A DNA stretch of 64,000 nt. Origin: an uncultured Kiloniellaceae bacterium (GTDB taxonomy: Bacteria; Pseudomonadota; Alphaproteobacteria; Kiloniellales; Kiloniellaceae). Made by a program: the position numbers and the translations under genes. The number at the start of each line of letters is the position of its first letter. Position 1 is the first letter of the stretch. The notes beneath the pieces are model-generated. The model did not search any database. It was not told the DNA's origin and saw only the letters and a program-made list of their open reading frames with translations. Below, in pieces: positions 1-12,518 of the stretch. The DNA lies in the NCBI GenBank assembly GCA_947500035.1, contig CANMQP010000014.1, positions 1 to 64,000 of the forward strand. The letters are read 5' to 3'.

Positions 1-65
1 TCGACTTGCATGTGTTAGGCCTGCCGCCAGCGTTCGTTCTGAGCCAGGATCAAACTCTCAAGTTG
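1..65 (-). rRNA. rrs: 16S ribosomal RNA, 5' end only (runs off the left edge)
   Basis: Read on the minus strand, positions 65 to 1 give the conserved start of bacterial 16S rRNA, including GAGTTTGATCCTGGCTCAG at about 57-39 and the following AACGAACGCTGGCGGCAGGC stretch typical of Alphaproteobacteria. Only about 65 bases are inside the window. The mature 5' end is placed near 64-65 by alignment to the usual start and is uncertain by a few bases. Confidence 0.95.
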
Positions 66-479
66 ACCTGTAATCTCTAAATCCTCAAACCAAGTCCAAG
101 CCAAAACTCAAACCAGGCCAAAGACCCAAAGATACTTCAAAGGCTCCTACACTCTTACGCATAGTTGTGTAACACAAGATGCGCAAAGCATAGGCCCATA
201 CATGAGACAATACATACCTCACACAGACCGCCGACCGCGCATCCCTTCCAAATCATATTCACTATGTCAAAGAACAGGCGGACATCAGAACAAGCCTAAG
301 ATCCGCGCAACCCCGGTTTCCCGAAATCACAACCCAACCTACCGATGAACCGGTGAAGTGAGGCCGAAGATAGTAGCGACAAGAAACCCCCTGTGCAACC
401 GTTACCAGGTGCACCTGGGACAATCTCATCGTTTTGGATGGCCAGCGCGTGATCCACCGGAGTGTCTGCGTCGCTGACG
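66..479 (-). other. rRNA operon leader (precursor 5' region)
   Basis: This stretch of about 410 bases lies between the rrn promoter and the mature 16S end. It has no credible coding frame and carries a boxA antitermination element. It should be transcribed as the 5' external leader and removed during rRNA maturation. Confidence 0.75.
265..276 (-). promoter_or_regulatory. boxA antitermination element of the rrn leader
   Basis: The minus strand reads TGTTCTTTGACA, followed by TAGTGAATA, the usual boxA context in alphaproteobacterial rRNA leaders. It should recruit the Nus/SuhB antitermination complex to the rrn transcript. Confidence 0.8.
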
Positions 480-485
480 AGCGGG

Positions 486-514
486 GTTATAGGCCCCCAG
501 CTCCGGGCTGTCCA
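486..514 (-). promoter_or_regulatory. rrn operon promoter
   Basis: On the minus strand a -35 TGGACA (514-509) and a -10 TATAAC (491-486) are separated by exactly 17 bp. The -35 is preceded by an A/T-rich tract (545-515) resembling an UP element, and the -10 is followed by a GC-rich discriminator (CCCCGCTC), as in growth-rate and stringently controlled rRNA promoters. The start site would be near 479. Confidence 0.8.
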
Positions 515-541
515 GCAAGAAAATGAAAAAAAATACTCTTT

Positions 542-964
542 TTAGATCAGGCCCAATTCCTTGAGCTCCGCCCTCATTTCCTCGGGCATTTCCGCAACGC
601 CTTCAGGGGCGTCCGAGAGGTCCAGCGGCGTGTCCGCGGGCTTGAGATAACGCCAGCCCTGGAAGGGCCTGTGTGGCTGGTTGACGGTCCGGTGCAGTTC
701 CTGATCCAGGATCAAACGGGCGTAGCGCTGCCCCTCTTTGTCATAGACGGTTTCGATGTTCAATAGGCGCTGCCGCGCGCGCACCTGCCCCTTGATCACC
801 CAATAGATCGAGCCGCCGTCCAGCAGCTCGTCCTTGCGCCGGGGCATCATGCGGGTCTGATGGTAGATCTGGCCGGTCTCACGCAGACGATAGGCCTGCC
901 ACTCGCGCAGGCCCTCCACATGTTCGCTCCCGACGGAGAGTTTGATCAGGTTCAGTTTGCTCAT
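542..964 (-). CDS. DUF1489 family protein
   Basis: A 140-residue soluble protein beginning MSKLNLIKLSVG, with the conserved pattern of the alphaproteobacterial DUF1489 family: an N-terminal LIKLSVG..EHVEGLREWQ segment, then an RMMPRRKDELLDGGSIYWVIKG segment and a central RQRLL.IE region. Length matches the family. The function of the family is unknown. It reads toward the rRNA operon and stops about 28 bp before the rrn -35 element, so it sits immediately upstream of the rrn promoter with no obvious terminator between. No signal peptide or membrane segment is visible. Confidence 0.85.
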   Translation of the reverse strand: MSKLNLIKLSVGSEHVEGLREWQAYRLRETGQIYHQTRMMPRRKDELLDGGSIYWVIKGQVRARQRLLNIETVYDKEGQRYARLILDQELHRTVNQPHRPFQGWRYLKPADTPLDLSDAPEGVAEMPEEMRAELKELGLI

Positions 965-1127
965 AGCGTTTCATTCACATATGGCCATCCTCCGACGGCC
1001 CGTTTTAATCACCGGGAAGCACACAGGCTTCATCCTATCCGCCTTATGAGATAGAGGTTGCGCCCTGTTTTCCAGTGATTCTCTGAAAAGAAACGAGCCT
1101 CGCTTCGCGGCAGCTCAATTCGGCGCC

Positions 1128-2027
1128 CTATGTGGCACCGCGCGCCAGCGCAACTCTGGAAGCAGGCTTGCGGCCCAAACGCTCGGAAATCCACCAGGCA
1201 GTCGCGATCAGACGATCCAGATCGACCCCGGTTTCCACCCCCAGCCCCTCGAGCATGTAGAGCACGTCCTCGCTGGCCACATTACCCGACGCCCCCTCCG
1301 CATAGGGGCATCCGCCCAAGCCGGCGAGCGACGAATCGACCGTGGCCACGCCCAATTCCAGACAGCTCAGGATATTGGCCAACGCTTGGCCGTAGGTATC
1401 GTGAAAGTGCAGCGCCAGGTCGCTCACAGGGATGCGCGCCGCCACGGCCTCGAGCATTGTCCGCGCTTTGGCGGCCGTGCCGACCCCGATGGTATCGCCA
1501 AGCGAAATCTCATAGCAGCCCCCCTTGTAGAGCGCCTCCGCCACCTCGGCCACCGCGCTGACGGCTATGTCGCCCTCGTAAGGACAACCGAGGACACAGG
1601 AAACGTACCCCCGGACCCTCAGCCCCTGCCCGCGCGCCTGTTCCATCACCGGCGCAAAGCGCTCTAAAGACTCGGCGATCGAGCAGTTGATGTTCTTTTG
1701 CGTGAAACTCTCGGAGGCCGCGCCGAAGACGGCGATTTCCTCCACCTTCATCTCCAGTGCACGCTCCAGCCCCTTCACGTTCGGAACCAGAACCGGGTAG
1801 CGAACGCCTTTCTTCGGCTTGATGGCCGCCAGCACTTCCGCCGAATCCGCCATCTGGGGCACCCAGCGCGGCGAGACGAAGGCGCCGGCCTCGACCACCG
1901 GCAGACCACAGTCGGCAAGCCGGTCGATCAGCTCCGCCTTGATTGCGGTGGGGACGATGTCCGCTTCGTTCTGAAGGCCGTCGCGCGGACCGACCTCTAC
2001 CATCTTCACGCTTGCCGGATAGGACAA
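1128..2027 (-). CDS. liuE: Hydroxymethylglutaryl-CoA lyase
   Basis: A 299-residue TIM-barrel lyase that splits 3-hydroxy-3-methylglutaryl-CoA into acetoacetate and acetyl-CoA, the last step of leucine catabolism. The N-terminal VEVGPRDGLQNE carries the metal/substrate residues, FGAASESF follows mid-protein, and SLAGLGGCPYAEGASGN near the C-terminus contains the catalytic loop cysteine. The chosen start is a TTG at 2027, because an ATG eight codons later would leave the first strand unusually short; a GAGGG lies just upstream. It is the last gene of the liuB-liuC-channel-liuD-liuE unit, 39 bp after liuD. Assignment is secure; only the start is uncertain. Confidence 0.93.
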   Translation of the reverse strand: MSYPASVKMVEVGPRDGLQNEADIVPTAIKAELIDRLADCGLPVVEAGAFVSPRWVPQMADSAEVLAAIKPKKGVRYPVLVPNVKGLERALEMKVEEIAVFGAASESFTQKNINCSIAESLERFAPVMEQARGQGLRVRGYVSCVLGCPYEGDIAVSAVAEVAEALYKGGCYEISLGDTIGVGTAAKARTMLEAVAARIPVSDLALHFHDTYGQALANILSCLELGVATVDSSLAGLGGCPYAEGASGNVASEDVLYMLEGLGVETGVDLDRLIATAWWISERLGRKPASRVALARGAT

Positions 2028-2066
2028 AGGACCCTCTTTTCTTCCAACGCTGTTTTGCTCAAACCC

Positions 2067-4073
<2,007 letters not shown>

Positions 4074-4122
4074 AAGCTTGGTCCCAATCTTTTAAACGTG
4101 TCGTCTATGTAAGTTGCGTGGA

Positions 4123-5040
4123 CTATTCCTGGCGCTCGGCGCCGCGTTCCTTGCTGTAGCTCATGATTTCGGAAAACCCGAACAGGAGAAGAAGCACGCC
4201 GAAAACGATCTGAATCGCCGAAAGCGCGCGCAAAGCGACGCTCTCCGGCACGATGTCGCCGTAACCGACCGTACTCACTGTGATGATGGAAAAGTAGAGG
4301 CTCTCCTGAAACGAGATTTCCCTGCCGACGCCCTCGATCACGAAATGAGGACCATCCGAAAAGCGATCCAGGATCCTGTAAAAACAGGCAAAGACGATCA
4401 CGTTGATCGAGTAGAAGGTCACGAAGGCAAAGGCCGGAATGGTGAGCCGCTGCACCCGCTTGAAAAAGGCTTCGAACACCAGACCGGTATCGAGCAGAAA
4501 GGCCGCGACGTTGCTGCTGACGATGAAAACGGCCAGCGCGATTGCCGTCATGGCGCCAAACAGCAGATAGCCCTGGTGCAGCGGACTCAGGTCGCGTCCC
4601 GGGATCGCGAAAGTTGAGATCCCGACCAGAAGCACCGGCAGCATCCAGGGCAGGCCGCGCCTGAACTTGCTGCCCTCCTGGACCTTGTGAGACACCACGA
4701 TGTCACGAATGGCTGCCCGCCGCAGCCAGGTTCCCAGCATGAAGCCAAGGATCGGCAAAACATAGGCAAGCTCCGCCAACGTCCTCGTGACCATTGTGAA
4801 GTTGGCCTCGACAAAAACCACGAAGATACAGGAGTAGATCGCGAGAAAATTCGCCAGGGCAATGGCGAAAAACCGGCTGCCCGGAAAGACGGTGAAGAAA
4901 AAAGCAACGCTGGCGGAAATCGATACCAGCATCATCAGCTGGAAGAAACTGGCCTCGTCGCCAACCGAAAAGGAGATCAGGACAATCATCGCCCCGGTCG
5001 CCAGCACAGCCCCCAGAAGTTTGCGGTTACCGTCGCCCAT
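4123..5040 (-). CDS. Potassium-channel-like membrane protein inside the leucine operon
   Basis: A 305-residue integral membrane protein. A canonical potassium selectivity filter, TVGYGD, is visible at about 257-262, between a pore helix and a final membrane helix (about 268-290). Some six or seven further hydrophobic segments precede it (for example about 9-27, 33-51, 57-77, 88-105, 132-147, 157-180, 200-222), so the pore module is the C-terminal third and the N-terminal part is an unrecognised membrane domain. There is no RCK, cyclic-nucleotide or voltage-sensor signature. It starts 5 bp after liuC and ends 49 bp before liuD, so it is almost certainly co-transcribed with leucine catabolism genes. 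Ion selectivity is inferred from the filter; the physiological role is unknown. Confidence 0.85.
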   Translation of the reverse strand: MGDGNRKLLGAVLATGAMIVLISFSVGDEASFFQLMMLVSISASVAFFFTVFPGSRFFAIALANFLAIYSCIFVVFVEANFTMVTRTLAELAYVLPILGFMLGTWLRRAAIRDIVVSHKVQEGSKFRRGLPWMLPVLLVGISTFAIPGRDLSPLHQGYLLFGAMTAIALAVFIVSSNVAAFLLDTGLVFEAFFKRVQRLTIPAFAFVTFYSINVIVFACFYRILDRFSDGPHFVIEGVGREISFQESLYFSIITVSTVGYGDIVPESVALRALSAIQIVFGVLLLLFGFSEIMSYSKERGAERQE

Positions 5041-5045
5041 AGCGA

Positions 5046-5837
5046 TCAGTCTTGCGCCCAGTCGGGCTTGCGCTTTTCGAGGAAGGCATTGACCCCTTCC
5101 CGGCCCTCGGGCGACTTCCTGAGGCGCGCGATCCGCACCGCCGTATCCTCGATCACCGCCTCATCGATCACCTTGCCGCTGACCGCGAAAATGAGGTCCT
5201 TTGATTCCCGTTGCGCGGCGGGCCCGCCTGCCAGGATCACCTGGGAAAGCCTTTTTCCGCGCGTCTCCAGGTCTGCAGCGGAGACGAGCTCATGCACGAG
5301 GCCAAGGCGGTAAGCCTCCTGCGCCGTGAAACGTTCCGCCGTAAGGAAGTACCGCCGCGCCGCGCGCTGGCCCATGGCCGCGATCACATAGGGTGAGATC
5401 ACCGCCGGGATCAATCCGAGGCGCACTTCGGAAAGGCAAAAGCTTGCCTCCTCCGACGCCAGGGCGATGTCGCAGCAGGCCACCAGTCCGACCCCGCCGC
5501 CGAAGGCCGCGCCCTGAACCAGCGCCATGGTCGGCTTGCTGAGTTCGTTCAGGGTCCGCATCAGTTCCGCGAGACCCCGTGCGTCCTCCAGGTTCTCGCT
5601 CTCCTTAAAGCCCGCCATCTCTTTCATCCAGTTGAGATCGGCGCCCGCCGAAAAGCTTCGGCCCCGGGCGGCAAGGATGACCATGCGGACACGCGGATCA
5701 TCCTCCATACCCTTGAGAGCCGAGGTAAGCTCCGAGATCAGCGCGTCGTTAAAAGCGTTGTGGACATCGACCCGGGTCAGGGTGATGCGTGCGACCCCAT
5801 CGGGTCCGGTTTCTTCGACAAAAAAAGGTGTGTACAT
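5046..5837 (-). CDS. liuC: Enoyl-CoA hydratase family, probable methylglutaconyl-CoA hydratase
   Basis: A 263-residue crotonase-fold enzyme. It should hydrate 3-methylglutaconyl-CoA to 3-hydroxy-3-methylglutaryl-CoA between the LiuBD carboxylase and the LiuE lyase. The oxyanion-hole segments are visible as ARGRSFSAGADLNWM (about 59-73) and VQGAAFGGGVGL (about 108-119), followed by the acidic SEVRLGLIPAVI stretch. The ATG at 5837 lies 8 bp downstream of the liuB stop, so translation is probably coupled. Crotonases are hard to tell apart by sequence alone, so substrate specificity rests on the operon context. Confidence 0.9.
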   Translation of the reverse strand: MYTPFFVEETGPDGVARITLTRVDVHNAFNDALISELTSALKGMEDDPRVRMVILAARGRSFSAGADLNWMKEMAGFKESENLEDARGLAELMRTLNELSKPTMALVQGAAFGGGVGLVACCDIALASEEASFCLSEVRLGLIPAVISPYVIAAMGQRAARRYFLTAERFTAQEAYRLGLVHELVSAADLETRGKRLSQVILAGGPAAQRESKDLIFAVSGKVIDEAVIEDTAVRIARLRKSPEGREGVNAFLEKRKPDWAQD

Positions 5838-5845
5838 CCTGGCTC

Positions 5846-7453
<1,608 letters not shown>

Positions 7454-7657
7454 GGACTCTTGATCTCCTCCCAGCCTCTTCCGCCGGACTTTTTTTGCCA
7501 AGCGCTCTGCGACAGGAATCCCTGTCATGGGGCTCTCGGGGCATCGGGCTCTCGGCGCATCGGACCACCCGGCAGACTAAACGCCGAACGGTGGCCGGCA
7601 AACACAACGTACAGCGGAAACTGTATACCCAAGCGGCACAAAGGTGACGAGTCAAAA

Positions 7658-7679
7658 TTTACGTTTACGTAAACGTAAA
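7658..7679. promoter_or_regulatory. Candidate LiuR operator 1 (22-bp perfect palindrome)
   Basis: The half-site TTTACGTTTAC is followed directly by its exact reverse complement, giving a 22-bp perfect palindrome. The same 22 bases occur in front of liuR at 12975-12996. It matches the type of site described for the MerR-family branched-chain-acid regulator LiuR. It lies about 205 bp upstream of liuB and is the only such element before that operon. Confidence 0.85.
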
Positions 7680-7732
7680 GCACATCAGGCCACTTTTATG
7701 CGCCCGACTCGCTCTCTGCCCCGACCGCCCTG

Positions 7733-7762
7733 GCCGCCCGCGCCGTCCATGGCGCGGGCGGC
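7733..7762. terminator. Strong stem-loop between the dehydrogenase genes and liuB
   Basis: A perfect 12-bp GC stem (GCCGCCCGCGCC with its complement, 6-base loop GTCCAT) is nested within a 9-bp outer stem (ATGCGCCCG at 7698-7706 with its complement at 7768-7776). It lies just after the stop of the minus-strand gene at 7783. There is no clear U-run, so termination could be Rho-assisted, or the structure could serve as a 3' stabiliser. Confidence 0.55.
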
Positions 7763-7782
7763 TTCCGACGGGCGCATTTTGT

Positions 7783-8400
7783 CTACCAGCCGCCGCTCTG
7801 CAGCCAGTCTTCGAGCATGGCCATCCGGTCATGCCCCCAGAAAGGCTCGCCATCTACCAGAAAGAAGGGCGAACCGAAGATTTCGCGCTCGATCGCCGAT
7901 TTTACAACGCTGCGCAGCTGCTCCTTGACCTCCGGGTCTTTCAGCGCGGCTTCGACCTGTCCGGCATCATGTCCAAGGCCTGCGGCGACCTGCACGACGC
8001 TTTGCGCGCTCGAAATATCCCCACCCTTTCCAAACGCCTCATCATAGAGTGCCTTGGCCAGGGTCTTCGCGGCCTCGGGGTCGAGCGCATCGAGCCAGTA
8101 AAACGCACGGCAGGCGGCAATTGTCGCAAAGGGAAAGGGACTTGGCATCTGAAAGGCAAGACCCATACGGCGCGCGGTGCGTTGGATATCGTGCCTGGCG
8201 TAGCCAGCCTTCATGGGAATTTCGGTCAAGGGCCGCGCGCCGGTCTCCTTGAAGACGGCACCCAGAAGCACGGGCCGCCAGACGGCGCTGCGGTCGTGCC
8301 GGGCCGCGAGACTGTCGATCTCTTGGGCGGCAAAGTAGCCGAAGGGACTGGCGAAATCGAAATGGAACTCGATGACGTCCGTGGTTTTCTTCTGGTTCAT
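7783..8400 (-). CDS. DsbA-fold isomerase, 2-hydroxychromene-2-carboxylate isomerase / GST-kappa family
   Basis: A 205-residue thioredoxin-fold protein with an inserted helical domain. It opens with EFHFDFASPFGYFAAQEID, the family signature in which a serine (SPFGY) replaces the CxxC cysteine and can bind glutathione. The C-terminus has IFGSPFFLVDGEPFWGHDRM, the conserved cis-proline (GSPFF) and WGxDR region. Known relatives isomerise 2-hydroxychromene-2-carboxylate in naphthalene breakdown, but many are of unknown substrate, and nothing here points to aromatic degradation. It follows the acyl-CoA dehydrogenase at 8479 by 78 bp on the same strand and is followed by a stem-loop, so it probably ends that transcript. 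Confidence 0.8.
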   Translation of the reverse strand: MNQKKTTDVIEFHFDFASPFGYFAAQEIDSLAARHDRSAVWRPVLLGAVFKETGARPLTEIPMKAGYARHDIQRTARRMGLAFQMPSPFPFATIAACRAFYWLDALDPEAAKTLAKALYDEAFGKGGDISSAQSVVQVAAGLGHDAGQVEAALKDPEVKEQLRSVVKSAIEREIFGSPFFLVDGEPFWGHDRMAMLEDWLQSGGW

Positions 8401-8478
8401 AGTTGAGTCTCTACCCTCACATGCGGTTGTTGGCGGCCACCGCTTGAAATAAGGCTGTCCTGGCCGGCAGAGCCCCGC

Positions 8479-9615
8479 TCAGTCCTTCGCAATCTCCCTG
8501 CCGATCAGCATGCGCTGAATGTCGGAGGTTCCTTCATAGATCTGGCAGACCCGGACGTCGCGGTAGATCCGTTCAACCGGGAAGTCCGCAAGGTAGCCGT
8601 ATCCGCCGTGAATCTGAATGGCGTCGGAACAGACCCGCTCTGCCATCTCGGAGGCGTAGAGTTTGGCCATCGCCGCTTCCTTCAGACAGGGCACGCCCGC
8701 ATCCCGCAGTCTTGCGGTATCCATGACCATCAGCTCGGCGGCATGGATTTGCGTCGCCATATCGGCGAGTCGGAAGGAAACCGCCTGGTGCTCGATGATC
8801 GCCTTGCCAAAGCTCTGGCGGTCCTTAGCATAGCTCAACGCCGCCTGGTAGGCCGCCCGCGCCATGCCGACGGATTGCGCCGCAATCCCGATGCGCCCGC
8901 CTTCGAGATTGGAAAGAGCGATGCGATAGCCCTCGCCCTCTTCGCCCAGCAGGTGGTCCGGGGTCAGACGGCAGGACTCAAAGGAAATCTGACAGGTGTC
9001 CGAGGCTTTCTGCCCCAGCTTTTTCTCGGTGGAGGCAATCTCGTAGCCTGGCGTATTGGTCGGCACGATAAAGGCGCTGATGCCTTTCTTGCCTTGCTCC
9101 GGATCGGTGATGGCAAAGACAATCGCGACATCCGCGTTGCGTCCGGAGGTGATGAACTGCTTCACGCCATCCAGGACATAGTGGTTGCCGTCTTTGCGGG
9201 CGCGGGTCCTCAGCGCCGCCGCGTCGGACCCGGCTTGCGGTTCAGTCAGGCAGAAAGCTCCCAGCTTCTCGCCGCGCGCCATCGGCTTCAGGAAGCGCTC
9301 CTTCTGGTCTTCTGACCCATAGCGCAGGATCGGCATGCAGCCGACCGAGTTGTGCACGCTCATCACGGTCGAGCAGGAGCCATCGCCTTCGGCGACTTCC
9401 ATCAAGGCGAGGGCATAGGAGAGATTGTCCGCGCCCGCCCCGTCGTAGGTCTCCGGCACCAGCATGCCAAGGAAACCCAGCGATGCCATCTCCTGGATTG
9501 CTTCGCTGGGAAACCGCGCCTCCCGGTCCCAGGCCGCGGCATTGGGCGCGAGGCGTTCCTGTGCGAATTGCCGGGCGGTATCGCGGATCAGTCCCTGTTC
9601 CTCATTGAGCAGCAT
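8479..9615 (-). CDS. Acyl-CoA dehydrogenase, short/branched-chain type
   Basis: A 378-residue FAD enzyme that oxidises an acyl-CoA to the 2,3-enoyl-CoA and passes electrons to ETF. The family order is complete: N-terminal helices, [10 protein letters not shown] and [11 protein letters not shown] in the beta domain, and C-terminal [23 protein letters not shown] and [12 protein letters not shown]. The glutamate in IYEGTS is the catalytic base used by short-, medium- and 2-methyl-branched-chain dehydrogenases, unlike the isovaleryl enzyme at 10826. It lies 25 bp after an SDR gene. Likely substrates are 2-methylbutyryl-, isobutyryl- or butyryl-CoA; the exact one cannot be read from sequence. Confidence 0.88.
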   Translation of the reverse strand: MLLNEEQGLIRDTARQFAQERLAPNAAAWDREARFPSEAIQEMASLGFLGMLVPETYDGAGADNLSYALALMEVAEGDGSCSTVMSVHNSVGCMPILRYGSEDQKERFLKPMARGEKLGAFCLTEPQAGSDAAALRTRARKDGNHYVLDGVKQFITSGRNADVAIVFAITDPEQGKKGISAFIVPTNTPGYEIASTEKKLGQKASDTCQISFESCRLTPDHLLGEEGEGYRIALSNLEGGRIGIAAQSVGMARAAYQAALSYAKDRQSFGKAIIEHQAVSFRLADMATQIHAAELMVMDTARLRDAGVPCLKEAAMAKLYASEMAERVCSDAIQIHGGYGYLADFPVERIYRDVRVCQIYEGTSDIQRMLIGREIAKD

Positions 9616-9640
9616 AGCTTTTGGATGTCCTCGCTTATGT

Positions 9641-10321
9641 TCACCAGGCGATGGCGGCGCCGTCGTAGTTAAAAAAGCCGCCGTTCTGGGAGGGATCGGC
9701 GCGCTCCAGTACCGAACGCAAGCCGTTTGCAGACTTCTCGACGTCGATGTCCGCGTCCTCCCCGCCCATGTCGGTCTGGACCCAGCCCGGATGCAACGCG
9801 ATGGTCGTGATCCCGCGATCCGCCAGATCGACCGAGAGCAGCTTGGTCACCATGTTCAGTGCGCATTTGGACGTCCGGTAGGGATAGCTGCCCCCCTTCT
9901 CGACCGCCGAGATTGATCCCAGGCGGCTCGAAAGATTGGCAATCACCTTGCGCTCGCTCCTGGCAACCAGGTCGGCAAAGTGTTCCACCATGCGCAGGGG
10001 CGACTGCGTGTTGACCGCCAGCATTTCGGTCCAGGCTTCATAGTCGGTCGACCCGAAGCCTTCGCGCGTGTTGTAGACACCGGCGTTGTTCACCAGAATA
10101 TCAATCGGCTCGTCGGCAAGTCCGCGCGCAAGAGATTCCACCTTGAGTTTATCGGTTACGTCCAGCTTGTGCGGCGTGATGTCCCCCGACACCGCCTTGA
10201 GTTTCTTCGCGCGCTCCAGATTGCGGCAGCAGGCGTGAATCTTCCAACCGTCCTTCGCGAAGGATTTTACAAGCGCCAAGCCGATCCCGCGATTGGCACC
10301 GGTGATGAGTATTGTGGGCAC
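9641..10321 (-). CDS. Short-chain dehydrogenase/reductase
   Basis: A 226-residue NAD(P)-dependent oxidoreductase resembling the C-factor/sniffer carbonyl reductase group. The coenzyme loop TGANRGIG is at the N-terminus, followed by NNAGVYN and the catalytic [11 protein letters not shown] (Tyr-x-x-x-Lys). I choose a GTG start at 10321 because AGGAGG lies 4 bp before it and the fold begins there; a frame open 33 codons further upstream lacks homology. It is 25 bp upstream of the acyl-CoA dehydrogenase and probably co-transcribed with it. Substrate unknown. Confidence 0.82.
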   Translation of the reverse strand: MPTILITGANRGIGLALVKSFAKDGWKIHACCRNLERAKKLKAVSGDITPHKLDVTDKLKVESLARGLADEPIDILVNNAGVYNTREGFGSTDYEAWTEMLAVNTQSPLRMVEHFADLVARSERKVIANLSSRLGSISAVEKGGSYPYRTSKCALNMVTKLLSVDLADRGITTIALHPGWVQTDMGGEDADIDVEKSANGLRSVLERADPSQNGGFFNYDGAAIAW

Positions 10322-10584
10322 GTGGCCTCCTAAAACTTCGGGCAAATGGCCTCGATTGCGGAAGCCTACTCTTCCCATCCGCAAACGGAAATCCGCCATC
10401 TGGAGATTCAAAACCCGCATGCGGCTAAGGCGTTGACTCTTCTTTGATTCAACGGATGAAGAAAATTATTCTATTCCTTCCGACTCCGCGCCAATTCGTA
10501 TGCATTCCAACGTTTTATGCCGCCACAAGCGCTTCGAACATGCCGGCGCGGACGCTCGTTCAAACCGCCCCCGGCCGCTCACTA

Positions 10585-10776
10585 TCAAGCAACGCTTGGC
10601 GCCTCGAGCCGCCGCGGACGGCGCAGGAGTTCACCGCCGCAGTTGGGACAGAGGCTCTCCATGGCCTCGGTGCAGTCCGGGCAGAAGGTGCATTCATAAC
10701 TACAGATATAGGCCTCGCCCTCTTTGGCCAGACCGTTGCCGCAGCGCTCACATTTCGGCTTCATGATTAGGGTCAT
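10585..10776 (-). CDS. DUF1272 small zinc-ribbon protein
   Basis: A 63-residue protein rich in paired cysteines: CERCGNGL, CSYECTFCPDCTEAM and LCPNCGGEL. This spacing matches the DUF1272 family, probably a double zinc ribbon. GGGAG lies 7 bp before the ATG at 10776; a second ATG four codons in is also possible. It follows isovaleryl-CoA dehydrogenase by 49 bp on the same strand. The family has no known function. Confidence 0.85.
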   Translation of the reverse strand: MTLIMKPKCERCGNGLAKEGEAYICSYECTFCPDCTEAMESLCPNCGGELLRRPRRLEAPSVA

Positions 10777-10825
10777 AAAACGGCTCCCGGTGAGTCGATG
10801 AGAGGCTGATGACTGTCAGGAACGC

Positions 10826-11998
10826 CTAAGCCGTCTCGCTGAAGAGCTCACGGCCGATCAGCCAGCGGCGGATTTCAGAGGTACCCGCACCGATTTCATA
10901 GAGCTTGGCATCGCGCAAGAGACGCCCCGTCGGGTTGTCGTTGATGTAACCGTTGCCGCCCAACGCCTGGATCGCCTCCAGCGCCATCCAGGTTGCCTTT
11001 TCCGCGGCGTAGAGAATCGCACCCGCTGCATCCTTACGGGTGGTCTGGCCCCGGTCGCAGGCTTTCGCCACGGCGTAAACATAGGCTTTGCTGGCATTCA
11101 TGGTGGTGTACATGTCCGCCAGTTTGCCCTGCATCAGCTGGAACTCGCCAATCGCTTTGCCGAACTGCTTGCGCTCATGCAGGTAAGGCACAACCACATC
11201 CATGCAGGCCTGCATGATACCGGTCGATCCGGCCGCCAGCACGGCACGCTCGTAGTCCAGGCCGCTCATCAGAACGTTGACGCCGCGCCCTGCTCCGCCG
11301 AGCAGGTTTTCTTCCGGGACTTCGCAGTCCTCGAAGATCAGTTCGCAGGTCGGCGAGCCGCGCATGCCAAGTTTGTCAAGCTTCTGCGCCGTCGAGAAAC
11401 CTTCAAAATCCTTCTCCACCAGAAAGGCTGAAATGCCGCGCGGACCCGCGTCGGGATCGGTCTTGGCATAGATCACCAGAACGTCCGCTTCCGGCCCGTT
11501 GGTGATCCACATCTTATTGCCGTTCAGGACATAGCGGTCGCCCTTCTTGTCCGCCCGGGTACGCATGCCGACCACGTCGGAACCGGCACCGGGCTCGCTC
11601 ATGGCCAGGGCGCCGACATGTTCGCCGGTCATCAGCTTCGGCAGATAGCGGTTTTTCTGTTCTTCGTTGCCGTTGCGGCGCAGCTGATTGACGCAGAGGT
11701 TCGAGTGCGCGCCGTAACTCAGGCCGACACTGGCCGATGCCCGGCTGACCTCTTCCATGGCAACGCAGTGTTCCAGGTAGCCCATTCCGCTGCCGCCGTA
11801 TTCCTCTTCGACGGTCACACCGAGCAGTCCGAGCGCGCCCATCTCCGGCCAGAGCTCGCGCGGGAAGCGGTCGTCCCGGTCGATCTCCGCCGCCAGCGGA
11901 GCGATCTTATCGGATGCGAAAGACATCACGGTGTCGCGCATCATCTCAGCGGTCTCGCCAAGGTCGAAATCGAGGCTGGGATATTGGTTCGGGATCAT
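10826..11998 (-). CDS. liuA: Isovaleryl-CoA dehydrogenase
   Basis: A 390-residue FAD enzyme that converts isovaleryl-CoA to 3-methylcrotonyl-CoA, the substrate of LiuBD. Besides the family blocks [24 protein letters not shown] and [22 protein letters not shown], it has the isovaleryl-specific arrangement: glutamate in [11 protein letters not shown], the position of the catalytic base in this subfamily, and [18 protein letters not shown] where other acyl-CoA dehydrogenases have Glu. It is the third gene downstream of the liuR palindrome (liuR, thioesterase, liuA), 58 bp after the thioesterase. Identification is strong. Confidence 0.94.
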   Translation of the reverse strand: MIPNQYPSLDFDLGETAEMMRDTVMSFASDKIAPLAAEIDRDDRFPRELWPEMGALGLLGVTVEEEYGGSGMGYLEHCVAMEEVSRASASVGLSYGAHSNLCVNQLRRNGNEEQKNRYLPKLMTGEHVGALAMSEPGAGSDVVGMRTRADKKGDRYVLNGNKMWITNGPEADVLVIYAKTDPDAGPRGISAFLVEKDFEGFSTAQKLDKLGMRGSPTCELIFEDCEVPEENLLGGAGRGVNVLMSGLDYERAVLAAGSTGIMQACMDVVVPYLHERKQFGKAIGEFQLMQGKLADMYTTMNASKAYVYAVAKACDRGQTTRKDAAGAILYAAEKATWMALEAIQALGGNGYINDNPTGRLLRDAKLYEIGAGTSEIRRWLIGRELFSETA

Positions 11999-12056
11999 GT
12001 GACGCTTCCTCTAAGATAGGCTGACGAAGTTCTATGGAATTTGAATTGGCTTCTTG

Positions 12057-12518
12057 TTACCCGGCGGCAAGGATATCGGGCCGTTCTCTCACGCACATCA
12101 TGGTCTGCAGGCCTTTCGCCACCAGTTTGGGCTGCCCGTCCTTGTAGGCTGTCACCTCCAGATCGCAGATCGTCAGGGTGCGGCCCGGTTTGATCACGCG
12201 GCCGGCGGCGACGAGCCGCTCCCCGTCTGCGGGGGCGAGAAGATTGAGTTTGAATTCGACCGTAAGAACCGAGGTGTCCTCGGGATTCAAGGTAAAGCTC
12301 GCATAGCCGCCCGCCGTGTCGGCAATGGTGCTGGACATTCCGGCGTGAAAAAACCCGTGCTGCTGCATCAGGTCCTCGCGGAACGGCAGCTCGATTTCGA
12401 CCAGACCCGGCTCTATTCTCACCAGCCGGGCGCCAATCAGTTCCATCACCCGCATCCGGCTGAAGCTGGCGCGCAGTTTGGCCTCGTAATCGGGATCGCG
12501 CGCGGTAAAGCCCGTCAT
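12057..12518 (-). CDS. Hotdog-fold (PaaI-type) acyl-CoA thioesterase
   Basis: A 153-residue single hotdog domain. QQHGFFHAGMSSTIADTAGGYASFT contains the conserved HGF-HAG and the acidic D of PaaI-family thioesterases, followed by a V.EFKLN strand and an AAGRVIKPGRTLTICDLEV strand pair. It should hydrolyse small acyl-CoA thioesters and may release CoA when branched-chain intermediates accumulate. Its ATG overlaps the liuR stop by 4 bases (ATGA), so the two are translationally coupled. The acyl group is unknown. Confidence 0.87.
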   Translation of the reverse strand: MTGFTARDPDYEAKLRASFSRMRVMELIGARLVRIEPGLVEIELPFREDLMQQHGFFHAGMSSTIADTAGGYASFTLNPEDTSVLTVEFKLNLLAPADGERLVAAGRVIKPGRTLTICDLEVTAYKDGQPKLVAKGLQTMMCVRERPDILAAG

